This document shows, in pieces, positions 46,882 to 55,807 of a DNA stretch of 64,000 nucleotides. The stretch spans positions 1 through 64,000 of the forward strand of contig NZ_CP021361.1 in NCBI RefSeq assembly GCF_002157145.1, read 5' to 3'. The notes beneath the pieces are model-generated. The model saw only the letters and a program-made list of their open reading frames with translations, did no database searches and was not told the origin of the DNA. Made by a program: the position numbers and the translations under genes. Position 1 is the stretch's first letter; every line of letters starts with the position of its first letter. Origin of the DNA: Acidovorax carolinensis (GTDB taxonomy: Bacteria > Pseudomonadota > Gammaproteobacteria > Burkholderiales > Burkholderiaceae_C).

Positions 46882-48867
46882 ATGTTGTATCCCCAGGAAT
46901 TTGATGTGATCGTTGTCGGCGGTGGCCATGCCGGCACCGAAGCCGCGCTGGCTGCTGCGCGCTTAGGGCAAAGAACGCTGCTGCTGACCCACAACATCGA
47001 GACGCTGGGGCAGATGAGCTGCAACCCCAGCATTGGCGGCATTGGCAAGGGGCACCTGGTGAAGGAGGTCGATGCGCTGGGCGGCGCGATGGCCCTGGCC
47101 ACGGACGAGGGCGGCATCCAGTTCCGTATTCTCAACAGCAGCAAGGGCCCGGCCGTGCGTGCTACGCGGGCGCAGGCCGACCGCATTCTGTACAAGGCCG
47201 CCATCCGCCGCATGCTGGAGAACCAGCCCAACCTGTGGCTGTTTCAGCAGGCGGTGGACGATCTGATGGTGGAAGGCGACCGCGTGGTGGGCGCCGTCAC
47301 GCAGGTGGGCATCCGCTTTCGCAGCCGCACGGTGGTGCTGACGGCCGGCACTTTCCTGGACGGCAAGATCCATGTGGGGCTGAACAACTACGCCGCCGGT
47401 CGGGCAGGGGACCCGCCTGCGGTGTCGCTGTCGGCACGCCTCAAGGAGCTGAAGCTGCCCCAGGGCCGCCTGAAAACCGGCACGCCGCCCCGGCTGGACG
47501 GACGCAGCATCGACTTCTCGAAGTGCGCGGAGCAGCCCGGCGATGGCATGCCCGGCGGCGTGAACGAGGGCACCGTGCCGGTGTTCAGCTTCATGGGCAA
47601 TGCAACAATGCACCCGCGCCAGATGCCGTGCTGGATCACCCACACCAACGAGCGCACGCACGACATCATCCGCAGCGGCTTTGACCGCAGCCCCATGTTC
47701 ACCGGCAAGATCGAGGGCGTGGGTCCGCGCTACTGCCCCAGTGTGGAAGACAAGATCAACCGCTTTGCCGACAAGGACAGCCACCAGATCTTTCTGGAGC
47801 CCGAAGGCCTGACCACGCACGAGTTCTACCCCAATGGCATCAGTACCAGCCTGCCGTTTGACATCCAGTACGACCTGGTGCGCAGCATGCCGGGGCTGGA
47901 GAACGCGCACATCCTGCGCCCCGGCTATGCCATTGAATACGACTACTTCGACCCGCGCTCGCTCAAGAGCAGCTTCGAGACGCGCCAGATTCAGGGTCTG
48001 TTCTTTGCCGGGCAGATCAACGGCACCACGGGCTACGAAGAGGCGGCGGCGCAGGGCCTGTTTGCCGGCATCAACGCCGCGCTGCAGTGTCGGGGCGATG
48101 CCGCGTGGTTGCCTGGTCGCGATGAGGCTTACCTGGGCGTGCTGGTGGATGACCTCATCACCAAGGGCGTGACCGAGCCCTACCGCATGTTCACGAGCCG
48201 GGCCGAGTTCCGCCTGCAGCTGCGCGAAGACAACGCCGACATGCGCTTGACCGAAGCCGGGCGCCGCATGGGGCTGGTCGACGACGCGCGCTGGGATGCT
48301 TTTTGCCGCAAACGCGATGCGGTTTCACGTGAAACAGAGCGCCTGAAAGCCACCTGGGTGAACCCGCGCAACCTGCCTGCGACAGAGTCCGAACGGGTCT
48401 TGGGCAAGAGCATCGATCACGAATACAATCTGTTTGAATTGCTGCGCCGCCCGGATGTGAACTACGCCAACCTGATGTCGCTGGACGGTGGCAAGTATGC
48501 GACCACGGATGTTTCACGTGAAACCCTGGGTGAGCTGAGCGAGCCGGTGGTGGAGCAGGTGGAGATTGCCGCCAAATATTCGGGCTACATCGACCGCCAG
48601 AAGGGCGAGGTGGAGCGTGCTGCGCATTTCGAAAAACTGCGCCTACCGGCCGACCTGGACTACATGCAGGTCACGGCCCTGAGCATCGAGGCGCGCCAGG
48701 TGCTCAGCCGGCACCGGCCCGAAACCCTGGGCCACGCCTCCCGCATCACGGGCATTACACCCGCCGCGATCTCGCTGCTGATGGTGCATTTGAAGAAGGG
48801 TGGCTTCAAGGAATTCGCCGTGGCTTCGGCTTCCGCTGCCAAGGCAGAAGGCGAAGTGGCGGCATGA
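46882..48867 (+). CDS. mnmG: tRNA uridine-34 5-carboxymethylaminomethyl enzyme MnmG (GidA)
   Basis: A 661-residue FAD protein that with MnmE modifies the wobble uridine of several tRNAs. FAD motif [19 protein letters not shown] near residue 12, [20 protein letters not shown] near 48, [15 protein letters not shown] near 155, and [20 protein letters not shown] near 436. ATG 46882 ([15 protein letters not shown]) is the family start. Two parS sites lie within the gene and are read as VSRET. The stop overlaps the rsmG start by 4 bases. Confidence 0.96.
   Translation: MLYPQEFDVIVVGGGHAGTEAALAAARLGQRTLLLTHNIETLGQMSCNPSIGGIGKGHLVKEVDALGGAMALATDEGGIQFRILNSSKGPAVRATRAQADRILYKAAIRRMLENQPNLWLFQQAVDDLMVEGDRVVGAVTQVGIRFRSRTVVLTAGTFLDGKIHVGLNNYAAGRAGDPPAVSLSARLKELKLPQGRLKTGTPPRLDGRSIDFSKCAEQPGDGMPGGVNEGTVPVFSFMGNATMHPRQMPCWITHTNERTHDIIRSGFDRSPMFTGKIEGVGPRYCPSVEDKINRFADKDSHQIFLEPEGLTTHEFYPNGISTSLPFDIQYDLVRSMPGLENAHILRPGYAIEYDYFDPRSLKSSFETRQIQGLFFAGQINGTTGYEEAAAQGLFAGINAALQCRGDAAWLPGRDEAYLGVLVDDLITKGVTEPYRMFTSRAEFRLQLREDNADMRLTEAGRRMGLVDDARWDAFCRKRDAVSRETERLKATWVNPRNLPATESERVLGKSIDHEYNLFELLRRPDVNYANLMSLDGGKYATTDVSRETLGELSEPVVEQVEIAAKYSGYIDRQKGEVERAAHFEKLRLPADLDYMQVTALSIEARQVLSRHRPETLGHASRITGITPAAISLLMVHLKKGGFKEFAVASASAAKAEGEVAA
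48321..48336. other. parS site 2, inside mnmG
   Basis: GGTTTCACGTGAAACA, one mismatch to consensus. It encodes VSRET within MnmG. Confidence 0.92.
48510..48525. other. parS site 3, inside mnmG
   Basis: TGTTTCACGTGAAACC, one mismatch to consensus. It again encodes VSRET in the same frame as site 2. Confidence 0.92.
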
Positions 48868-49550
48868 CGATGGGGATGAACAACAACGACAGCCTGCGCC
48901 AGCAACTGCAAGCCGGTGCGGATGCCCTGGCGCTGGGCTTGAGCGATGCACAGGTTTCCCTGTTGATGGATTTTCTGGCCCTGCTGCAGAAGTGGAACAA
49001 GGTCTATAACCTGACGGCCGTGCGCGACCCGCAGGAGATGATGACGCACCACCTGCTCGACAGCCTGGCCGCCGTGGCGCCGTTGCGCCGCCATGTGGCG
49101 GCATTGCAGCAGCAGGGTGGGGCGCCTACCCCTGTTCGCTTGCTCGACGTGGGCTCGGGCGGTGGCCTGCCTGGTGTGGTGTTCGCCATCTGCTGCCCCG
49201 ACGTGGATGTGAGTTGCGTGGACACGGTGGGCAAGAAGGCCGCGTTCATCCAGCAGGCGGCGGTGGCGCTCAAGCTGCGCAACCTGCATGGCGTGCATGC
49301 GCGGGTGGAGACACTGACAGCCCCCTTTGACATCATCAGCTGCCGTGCCTTTGCATCGTTGCCCGATTTTGTGACCTGGTCGCGGGCTGCGCTGGCGGCG
49401 CCGCACGGTGTCTGGCTGGCCATGAAGGGCAAGCACCCCGAGGATGAAATCGTCGCCTTGCCCGACGATGTAAAGGTGTTTCACGTGGAACAGCTCGTGG
49501 TGCCGGGGCTGGACGCCGAGCGCTGCATCATCTGGACGAAGCCGGTCTGA
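48864..49550 (+). CDS. rsmG: 16S rRNA (guanine-527-N7)-methyltransferase RsmG (GidB)
   Basis: A 228-residue SAM-dependent methyltransferase. The SAM motif is [16 protein letters not shown] near residue 93, followed by [14 protein letters not shown] and the RsmG-specific [15 protein letters not shown] near 155. ATG 48864 overlaps the mnmG stop (ATGA). An alternative start is the second Met (MGMNN). Loss of RsmG in other bacteria gives low-level streptomycin resistance. It holds parS site 4. Confidence 0.95.
   Translation: MTMGMNNNDSLRQQLQAGADALALGLSDAQVSLLMDFLALLQKWNKVYNLTAVRDPQEMMTHHLLDSLAAVAPLRRHVAALQQQGGAPTPVRLLDVGSGGGLPGVVFAICCPDVDVSCVDTVGKKAAFIQQAAVALKLRNLHGVHARVETLTAPFDIISCRAFASLPDFVTWSRAALAAPHGVWLAMKGKHPEDEIVALPDDVKVFHVEQLVVPGLDAERCIIWTKPV
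49477..49492. other. parS site 4, inside rsmG
   Basis: TGTTTCACGTGGAACA, one mismatch to consensus at position 12. It encodes VFHVEQ near the RsmG C-terminus. Confidence 0.85.
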
Positions 49551-49648
49551 CGGCTCTTTTTGGGGTGAGGGAAGGGTGGTCGCGTAAACTCGGCTCCTCA
49601 TTGCGAGTGCATCTATCACAGCACCCTTCCAGCGCTCCGGGAGAATTC

Positions 49649-50263
49649 ATGTTCGGCATTGCAGACTACGGCGCCTTTGTCGCCGCCATTGTGTTGTTCC
49701 TGGCCATTCCAGGGCCTGGCAATCTGGCGCTCATCACCTCCACCAGCAAGGGCGGCGTGCGCGGTGGCCTGGCGGCTACCCTGGGCGTGATCGCGGGCGA
49801 CCAGGTGCTGATGTGGGCAGCGGTGGCCGGTGTGGCGGCATTGCTGGCCACCTACCCCACGGCCTTCAACGCCGTGCAGTGGCTGGGCGCGGCCTACCTG
49901 GCTTGGCTGGGCTTCAAGATGCTCACGGCCAAACCCGGCGCCCAGCCCATCCTCAACATCCAGCCGCGCCACTACTTCAAGCAGGCGGGGCTGATCACCT
50001 TGCTCAACCCCAAGGCCATCGTGTTCTACATGGCATTCTTTCCGCTGTTTGTGGATCCGGCGCACCACCAGGGCATGCTCACCTTTGGTGTGATGGCGGC
50101 CACCATTGCCGTGCTCACCCTGGCCTATGGCCTCACCGTGGTACTGCTCACCCACCACCTCGCCGAGCGCATGCGCGCCAACCCGTTCATTGCCCGCGCG
50201 CTGGAAAAAGTGGCTGGCGTCTTTCTGATCGGCTTTGGCATCAAGCTGGCCATCTCCAAATAA
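49649..50263 (+). CDS. LysE/RhtB-family amino-acid exporter
   Basis: A 204-residue inner-membrane exporter with five to six hydrophobic segments. The family signature PGPGNLALITSTSKGGVRGG near residue 22 is present, and LINPKA-like TLLNPKAIVFYMAFFPLF near 125. ATG 49649 is the family start. It lies between rsmG and parA, on the same strand and probably in the same transcription unit. The substrate is not deducible. Confidence 0.9.
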   Translation: MFGIADYGAFVAAIVLFLAIPGPGNLALITSTSKGGVRGGLAATLGVIAGDQVLMWAAVAGVAALLATYPTAFNAVQWLGAAYLAWLGFKMLTAKPGAQPILNIQPRHYFKQAGLITLLNPKAIVFYMAFFPLFVDPAHHQGMLTFGVMAATIAVLTLAYGLTVVLLTHHLAERMRANPFIARALEKVAGVFLIGFGIKLAISK

Positions 50264-50286
50264 ACCCACACCACCACAGCATCCAC

Positions 50287-51099
50287 ATGGCCAAGATTTT
50301 TTGCGTTGCCAATCAGAAGGGTGGCGTTGGCAAGACCACCACCACCGTCAACCTTGCCGCGGGCCTGGCCAAGATCGGCCAGCGCGTGCTGATGGTGGAC
50401 CTGGACCCGCAGGGCAATGCCACCATGGGTTCGGGCGTGGACAAGCGCAGCCTTCAGCTGTCGGTGTACGACGTGCTGCTCGAATCCGCCTCGGTCAAAG
50501 AGGCCGCGGTGCTGTCGGAAAAATGCGGCTACTGGGTGCTGGGCGCCAACCGTGAACTGGCGGGGGCCGAGGTAGAGCTGGTGGCGCTGGAGCACCGCGA
50601 AAAGCGCCTCAAGACCGCGCTGGCCGAGGTGGCTGACAACTACGATTTTGTGCTGATCGACTGCCCGCCGTCCCTCTCGATGCTCACGCTCAACGGCCTG
50701 TGCAGCGCGCACGGCGTGATCGTGCCCATGCAGTGCGAATACTTCGCGCTCGAAGGCCTGACCGATCTGGTCAACACCATCAAGCAGGTGCACGCCAACC
50801 TCAACGCCGACCTGCAGATCATCGGCCTGCTGCGCGTGATGTTTGACCCTCGCATCACGCTGCAGCAGCAGGTGAGCGACCAGCTCAAGGGCCACTTTGG
50901 CGACAAGGTGTTCAACAGCGTCATCCCGCGCAACGTGCGCCTGGCCGAAGCGCCCAGTTACGGCCTGCCGGGCGTGGTGTTCGACCCGGCGGCCAAGGGC
51001 AGCCAGGCCTTTGTCGAGTTTGCGCAGGAGATGGTCGAGCGCGTGCAGCGCATGGCTGCGGCATCGGCTTCTGTAGCCAAAATGGCCCCCGGCGCTTGA
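50287..51099 (+). CDS. parA: Chromosome partitioning ATPase ParA
   Basis: A 270-residue Walker-type ATPase of the chromosomal ParA (Soj) group. The deviant Walker A is NQKGGVGKTTTTVNLAAGL near residue 9, with the signature Lys in KGG; DLDPQGNATMGSG near 39; Walker B region DFVLIDCPPSLSMLTLNGL near 118. The short N-terminus, without a DNA-binding domain, fits the chromosomal type. The last codons and stop form part of an AGCGCT repeat. Confidence 0.96.
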   Translation: MAKIFCVANQKGGVGKTTTTVNLAAGLAKIGQRVLMVDLDPQGNATMGSGVDKRSLQLSVYDVLLESASVKEAAVLSEKCGYWVLGANRELAGAEVELVALEHREKRLKTALAEVADNYDFVLIDCPPSLSMLTLNGLCSAHGVIVPMQCEYFALEGLTDLVNTIKQVHANLNADLQIIGLLRVMFDPRITLQQQVSDQLKGHFGDKVFNSVIPRNVRLAEAPSYGLPGVVFDPAAKGSQAFVEFAQEMVERVQRMAAASASVAKMAPGA

Positions 51100-51132
51100 T
51101 AGTAAAGCGCTGGCAGCTATTGATTTGATAGT
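51078..51132 (-). repeat. Dispersed AGCGCT hairpin repeat, copy 13, overlapping the parA end
   Basis: Read on the - strand: AATAGCTGCCAGCGCTTTAC, loop, CAAGCGCCGGGGGCCATTTT. The repeat covers the last six parA codons and its TGA. Confidence 0.85.
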
Positions 51133-51133
51133 G

Positions 51134-51673
51134 ATGAAGGCCTCCAACATCCTGCTGCTGCCCGGCTGGCAGAACTCGGGCCCCGACCACTGGCAAAGCC
51201 TGTGGGAGGCCCGGCACGGCTACCACCGCGTGGAGCAGCACGACTGGATGCGCCCGCTGCGCGGCGACTGGTCGGCGCGGCTCGAAGAAACCGTGGTCGA
51301 TGCCGACGGCCCCGTGGTGCTGGTGGCGCACAGCCTGGGCTGCATCCTCACCGCCTGGTGGGCGGCGCATTCGGCCAACGCCCACCGCGTGCAGGGCGCG
51401 CTGCTGGTGGCGCCCGGCGATGTGGAGCGCCCCGACCTGGCCGCGCAAATCCACGGCTGGGCGCCCATCGGCCGCCAGCCGCTGCCGTTCCCCACCCTGC
51501 TGGTCGGCAGCCGCAACGACCCGTATTGCAGCTTCGAGCGCGCCGAAAGCCTGGCGCAGGCCTGGGGCGCGCGCTTCATCGACAGCGGCGAGTGCGGCCA
51601 CATCAACGCCGAATCCGGCCTGGCAGACTGGCCCGAGGGCCACAACCTGCTGCACACCCTTTTGAAAGATTGA
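51134..51673 (+). CDS. RBBP9/YdeN-type serine hydrolase
   Basis: A 179-residue small alpha/beta hydrolase. The N-terminal LLLPGWQNSGPDHWQSLWE and the nucleophile elbow VLVAHSLGCILTAWW (Ser in HSLG) are typical; Asp is expected in GSRNDPYCS and His in GECGHINAESGL. GTG 51131 is an alternative start. Natural substrate unknown. It sits between parA and parB, an insertion in the usual parAB order. Confidence 0.85.
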   Translation: MKASNILLLPGWQNSGPDHWQSLWEARHGYHRVEQHDWMRPLRGDWSARLEETVVDADGPVVLVAHSLGCILTAWWAAHSANAHRVQGALLVAPGDVERPDLAAQIHGWAPIGRQPLPFPTLLVGSRNDPYCSFERAESLAQAWGARFIDSGECGHINAESGLADWPEGHNLLHTLLKD

Positions 51674-51678
51674 CGAAC

Positions 51679-52668
51679 ATGGTCACCAAGAAACCCAAGG
51701 GCCTCGGCCGCGGACTCGAAGCCTTGCTCGGCCCCAAGGTGGCCGAAGGGGTCGAAAAGGCCCAGGCCGCCGAGGCGGGCCTGCCCAGCAGTCTGGCCCT
51801 GAGCGAACTGGTGCCGGGCATGTACCAGCCACGCACGCGGATGGACGAGGGTGCGCTGTACGAGCTGGCCGAAAGCATCAAGGCCCAGGGCATCATGCAG
51901 CCGATTCTTGTTCGTCGCCTGAGCGACGAACAAGCTCGGCTGCGCCGCCAGGAACGAGCATCGCAGGGGCCCTCCCCTGCGATGGGCGCCCTCAGTCAAG
52001 AGGGGCCGTTGTACGAAATCATCGCGGGCGAGCGGCGCTTTCGTGCGTCCCGGCTCGCGGGCCTCGATGCCGTGCCGGTGCTGGTGCGCGATGTGCCCGA
52101 CGAGTCGGCCGCTGCCATGGCGCTCATCGAGAACATCCAGCGCGAAGACCTGAATCCGCTCGAAGAGGCGCAGGGCCTGCAGCGCCTGGTCAAAGAGTTC
52201 GGCCTCACCCACGAGCAGGCCGCGCAGGCCGTCGGCCGCTCGCGCAGCGCCGCCAGCAACCTGCTGCGCCTTTTGAACCTGGCCGAGCCCGTGCAGACCA
52301 TGCTGATGGCGGGCGACATCGACATGGGCCACGCGCGCGCGCTGCTGGCGCTGGACCGCGCCGCGCAGATCACGGCAGGCAACCAGATCGCGGCCCGCAA
52401 GCTGTCGGTGCGCGAGGCCGAAGCCCTGGTCAAGAAGATCGGTGCCGAGTTCAACCTGGTCGCCACGCGGCCCAAAAAGGAAAAATCGCGCGACCTCAAG
52501 CGGGTGGAAGAAGAGCTCTCCGACCTGCTCATGGCCGAGGTCGAGGTGCGTGTGAAAAAGCGCGTCAAACGCAACGGCCGCATGGAGGATATGGGCGAGT
52601 TGTCCATCCAGTTTGGCTCGCTGGAGGCCCTGAACGGCTTGATCGACCGGCTGCGCGGCAACGCCTGA
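51679..52668 (+). CDS. parB: Chromosome partitioning protein ParB with an internal palindromic insert
   Basis: A 329-residue CTP-binding clamp that loads at parS. The start KKPKGLGRGLEALLG is the ParA-stimulating tail. The N-terminal domain strand MQPILVRR is followed by about 26 extra residues (LSDEQARLRRQERASQGPSP and beyond) before YEIIAGERRFRASRL, the CTP-binding motif, then ENIQREDLNPLEEA. The DNA-binding domain follows: FGLTHEQAAQAVGRSRSAAS. The C-terminal dimer domain is intact. The insert is encoded by three hairpins (51907-51984) and stays in frame, so the protein is probably functional. Confidence 0.94.
   Translation: MVTKKPKGLGRGLEALLGPKVAEGVEKAQAAEAGLPSSLALSELVPGMYQPRTRMDEGALYELAESIKAQGIMQPILVRRLSDEQARLRRQERASQGPSPAMGALSQEGPLYEIIAGERRFRASRLAGLDAVPVLVRDVPDESAAAMALIENIQREDLNPLEEAQGLQRLVKEFGLTHEQAAQAVGRSRSAASNLLRLLNLAEPVQTMLMAGDIDMGHARALLALDRAAQITAGNQIAARKLSVREAEALVKKIGAEFNLVATRPKKEKSRDLKRVEEELSDLLMAEVEVRVKKRVKRNGRMEDMGELSIQFGSLEALNGLIDRLRGNA
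51907..51984 (+). repeat. 78-bp triple-hairpin element inside parB
   Basis: Hairpin 1: CTTGTTCGTCGC (51907-51918), loop CTGA, GCGACGAACAAG (51923-51934), a perfect 12-bp stem. Hairpin 2: GCTCG (51934-51938) and CGAGC (51955-51959). Hairpin 3: CATCGCAGGGG (51959-51969), loop CCCT, CCCCTGCGATG (51974-51984), a perfect 11-bp stem. The element is a multiple of three and open in the parB frame. Protein-coding palindromic elements of this kind are known from Rickettsia. Confidence 0.8.
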
Positions 52669-52696
52669 CCGGCCCGACGCAGGGCCCGTGTTCCCC

Positions 52697-53442
52697 ATGG
52701 CCTACCGCTTTTTGCCATGGCCCTTGCCCGCACTGACGGCCTGGGCGGCGGCGTGGCTGCTGTTTGTGGCCCTGCAGCGCGCACACCTGCCTGCGGCATG
52801 GGCGCTGGTGCTGGCATGCGGCCTGGGCACGGTCGCCAGCCTGCTGGGCGACACCTGGTGGCGGCGGGGGCTGATTGCGGCGGGGTTTCCGTTGTCGCTG
52901 GCCCTCACGGGGGCGGCGGGCCTGCCCGCCTGGGGCTGGCTGGTGCCGCTGGCCCTGCTGCTGCTGGTGTACCCCCTGAATGCCTGGCGCGATGCGCCGC
53001 TGTTTCCCACCCCGCCCGACGCGCTCAACGACCTGCCCGACTTTGCCCCCTGGAGCCCCGCGCGCGCGTGCTCGACGCGGGCTGCGGCTTGGGCGACGGC
53101 CTGATTGCGCTGCGCCAGGCCTACCCCCTGGCCCAGCTGGAGGGGCTGGAATGGAGCCACCCGCTGCGCTGGCTGTGCGCCCGCCGCTGCCCCTGGGCGC
53201 GGGTAGAGCAGGGCGATATCTGGCGGGCCGACTGGAGCGGCTACCAGCTGGTTTACCTGTTCCAGCGCCCCGAGAGCATGCCCCGCGCCGCCGCCAAGGC
53301 CCGTGCCGAGATGGCGCCCGGCGCATGGCTTGTGAGCCTGGAGTTCGCCGTGCCCGGCTGGCCGCCCCATGCGCAGCTGCACGCGCCGGGCGGGCGGCCG
53401 GTGTGGGTGTACCACATGCCTGCGGGCCCGGCCGGGGTGTGA
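52697..53442 (+). pseudogene. Membrane-anchored class I methyltransferase, frameshifted as read
   Basis: The N-terminal part (from ATG 52697) carries three hydrophobic segments, e.g. WLVPLALLLLVYPLNAW, then FAPWSP. From about 53060 the homology continues in another frame: RVLDAGCGLGDGLIALRQ, the SAM-binding glycine loop, on to VWVYHMPAGPAGV at 53442. One base appears to be missing in the C/CG tract 53056-53070. Restored, the product is about 248 residues. The substrate is unknown. It follows parB by 28 bases. Confidence 0.75.
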
Positions 53443-53466
53443 CCGGCTTACCTGCGTGCCGGCGCC

Positions 53467-54102
53467 TCAACGCGGCCGGTACATCCGGAACAACTGCTCC
53501 GGCCCCACCGTGAAATAGTCCGCCGGGCCGCCGCCACGCAGGATATGCCCGGCACCCGCCGTGTCATATACGCCGTCTTTCAGCAGGGCCTTGTCGATGT
53601 GCACGGCCACCACCTCGCCCAGTATCAGCCAGGTGGGCACCTTGTGCCCATCCACACCCTGCAATTGCAGGATTTGCGTGCTGCGGCATTCAAAGGTGAC
53701 GGGGCTTTCGGCCACGCGGGGCGGGCGAACGCGCGTGGAGGGCAGGGGTGTGAGGCCCGTCAGGTCGAACTCGCTCACCTCGGGCGGCACGGCGGCGCAG
53801 CTCTGGTTCATGGGCTCGGCCAGATCGCGCGTGGCGAGGTTCCACACAAACTCGCCCGTGTCCTCGATGTTGCGCAGCGTGTCCTTGGCGCCAATGCTGG
53901 CAAAGCCCACGATGGGCGGCACGTAGTTGAAGGCGTTGAAGAAGCTGTAGGGCGCCAGGTTCAGCGCACCCGTGGCGCTTTGCGTCGAGATCCAGCCGAT
54001 GGGGCGCGGCCCCACGATGGCATTGAACGGGTCGTGCGGCAGGCCGTGGCCCAGCCGGGGTTCGTAGCTGTGGAAGTGGCGAAGGGGTGGGGTGGGTGTC
54101 AT
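53467..54102 (-). CDS. Flavin reductase-like FMN-binding protein
   Basis: A 211-residue split-barrel flavoprotein. HDPFNAIVGPRPIGWISTQS and LAPYSFFNAFNYVPPIVGFA are the FMN-binding signatures of the flavin reductase/DIM6-NTAB family. It could supply reduced flavin or act as an oxidoreductase on its own; no oxygenase partner is adjacent. It converges with the frameshifted methyltransferase gene. Confidence 0.88.
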   Translation of the reverse strand: MTPTPPLRHFHSYEPRLGHGLPHDPFNAIVGPRPIGWISTQSATGALNLAPYSFFNAFNYVPPIVGFASIGAKDTLRNIEDTGEFVWNLATRDLAEPMNQSCAAVPPEVSEFDLTGLTPLPSTRVRPPRVAESPVTFECRSTQILQLQGVDGHKVPTWLILGEVVAVHIDKALLKDGVYDTAGAGHILRGGGPADYFTVGPEQLFRMYRPR

Positions 54103-54173
54103 GGGGCGCGGCGTGGGCAGAAGCCACCACCTTAGCGTTACTGGGACGTTGCTGCAGGCACTTGGGCACCAAT

Positions 54174-54238
54174 TTGCTACTATATTAATAGCTAATGGCG
54201 CATATCCATCAAGCGCTTGGCAGCGATTTTATTCAATT
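54174..54238 (+). repeat. Dispersed AGCGCT hairpin repeat, copy 14
   Basis: TTAATAGCTAATGGCGCATA, then ATCAAGCGCTTGGCAGCGATTTT. It lies in the gap between the flavin reductase and the Ig-like repeat gene. Confidence 0.75.
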
Positions 54239-54301
54239 TTCATGACAAACCGGTTCAGCGCTGCGGAGTGGCCCTCCAGATGAACCGGTGCGGGCTGCCG
54301 C

Positions 54302-55627
54302 CTACTTCTGGAACAGCACCAGCTGCGTCTCGGTGGCTGCCATGCCATCCCTGCCAGCGGTCATCGTCACCTCGTAGCGGGTGCCGGGCAGCGGCACCTG
54401 CGAGGTGAAGCTGAACGAGAAGTCGCCGTTGCGATCGGCCTGTACACGCTGCGACAGCAATTCCTGGTTCAGGCCAAACACGCCCACCAGCGTGCCCACC
54501 GCATTCACCTTGACGTCCACCACCGCGCCCGGCGCGGTGCGGCCGCGTACGACAACGGCGCCTCTGTCCACCGTGGCATTGTTGGCGTGGCTGGTCACCT
54601 GCAGCTGTACGGTGGTGGGCGCAGCGTTCATTTGCGAATCGACGTTGAAGGTCCAGTTCTGGCGCATGCCATTGCCCACCATGTCCCGGGCGGTCACTTC
54701 CACCGGGTACCGGCCGGCGGGCAGGTCTGCGCGGTAGGTGAAAAACTGCGCAGTGATCTGTGCAGCGGACGTCACATCACGTCCCGCGATCACGATGCGA
54801 ACGCTTTTGGGGTCCACACCCACACCGCCGACATCATCAAAGGTCCCGGAAACCGAGGTGTCCCGGCTGCGCGGGATCGTCTCGCCGTCGCGCGGCGACA
54901 CATGGCGAATCACCGGTGGTCTGGCATCGGTGATCAGAGGCTGGGTCAGGGTCGAAGAGACCGTGCGCTCACCGACACGCAGGGTGGCCACGGCGGGCCG
55001 CGACGGCGCCAGGTTGTCCATGCGACGGATGGTGTAGGCGCCTTCATAGACACCGGGCTGTACTTCGCGCATCGGCACGTTGTCGATCACGCCGGGAATG
55101 TCGAAATGGGCCCTGCCACCCGGTGCGCCGTTGAGCGTAAAGCGCAGTTCGGCGCCGGGCTCCATCCTGTCAATGGGGGCGACCGAAAAACGGTCGATCT
55201 TCAGGCCGGGTGGCGGTGCGGTGGGCGCGGCCACGTCCCGTCCACCGATGCCCACTGGAAGCGCGTAGTTGCTCGTGATACTGCGGTTGCGCACCTTCAG
55301 CGTGGCGCGCACGGCGCTGTTTTCGTTGATTCGGTCCTGGCGGCGGATGGTGTAGCTTCCCGTGTACACCCCCCGTTCGGTTTCCTGCAGCACGATGCTG
55401 CGCGGCACACCGTCAATCTTGAGTTGCACCCGGCCACGCGGTGTGCCCTCGATGGTGAACTGCAGGTCGGCGCCGGCGCGCAGACCGTCGTCTGTCTCCA
55501 CCTGCAGTGATCGCAACTCGGCAGCGGCGGGCTGCGCCATGACCGTGCCCGGAGCGACCAGCAGTGCGGTGGCGGTCGGAAGCAGCAGAAAAAGGGCTGC
55601 GACCTGGTTGCGGATGTGTTTTTTCAT
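54302..55627 (-). CDS. Exported protein with repeated Ig-like domains
   Basis: A 441-residue protein with a signal peptide (KKHIRNQVAALFLLLPTATA, cleavage near VMAQP). Two homologous beta domains each contain a G-x-Y-x-G-x-YTIRR motif: RGVYTGSYTIRRQD near residue 98 and PGVYEGAYTIRRMD near 205. A third region, RHVSPRDGETIPRSRDTSVS to YPVEVTARDMVGN, resembles bacterial Ig-like or cadherin-like folds; a fourth, DRGAVVVRGRTAPGAVVDVK, resembles adhesin-type Ig repeats. Probably periplasmic or surface-exposed. No enzyme motif is visible; function unknown. ATG 55627 gives the signal peptide. Confidence 0.75.
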   Translation of the reverse strand: MKKHIRNQVAALFLLLPTATALLVAPGTVMAQPAAAELRSLQVETDDGLRAGADLQFTIEGTPRGRVQLKIDGVPRSIVLQETERGVYTGSYTIRRQDRINENSAVRATLKVRNRSITSNYALPVGIGGRDVAAPTAPPPGLKIDRFSVAPIDRMEPGAELRFTLNGAPGGRAHFDIPGVIDNVPMREVQPGVYEGAYTIRRMDNLAPSRPAVATLRVGERTVSSTLTQPLITDARPPVIRHVSPRDGETIPRSRDTSVSGTFDDVGGVGVDPKSVRIVIAGRDVTSAAQITAQFFTYRADLPAGRYPVEVTARDMVGNGMRQNWTFNVDSQMNAAPTTVQLQVTSHANNATVDRGAVVVRGRTAPGAVVDVKVNAVGTLVGVFGLNQELLSQRVQADRNGDFSFSFTSQVPLPGTRYEVTMTAGRDGMAATETQLVLFQK

Positions 55628-55807
55628 GATGTTCAAACCCTGTCTTGGAGATGGTCCCAATCTGACAGAAGCGCAGGATCATGAACGTAGGCGCGCAGCG
55701 AAAACGGCCTAGGACAAGACGCCGATCGCCTGTCAGCACCCCGCCCGGCCCCGCCGTTTTCAGGCGGCCGCCTTGCCCTTGCCAGGCACCCCGGCGGTTG
55801 CGCAGCG

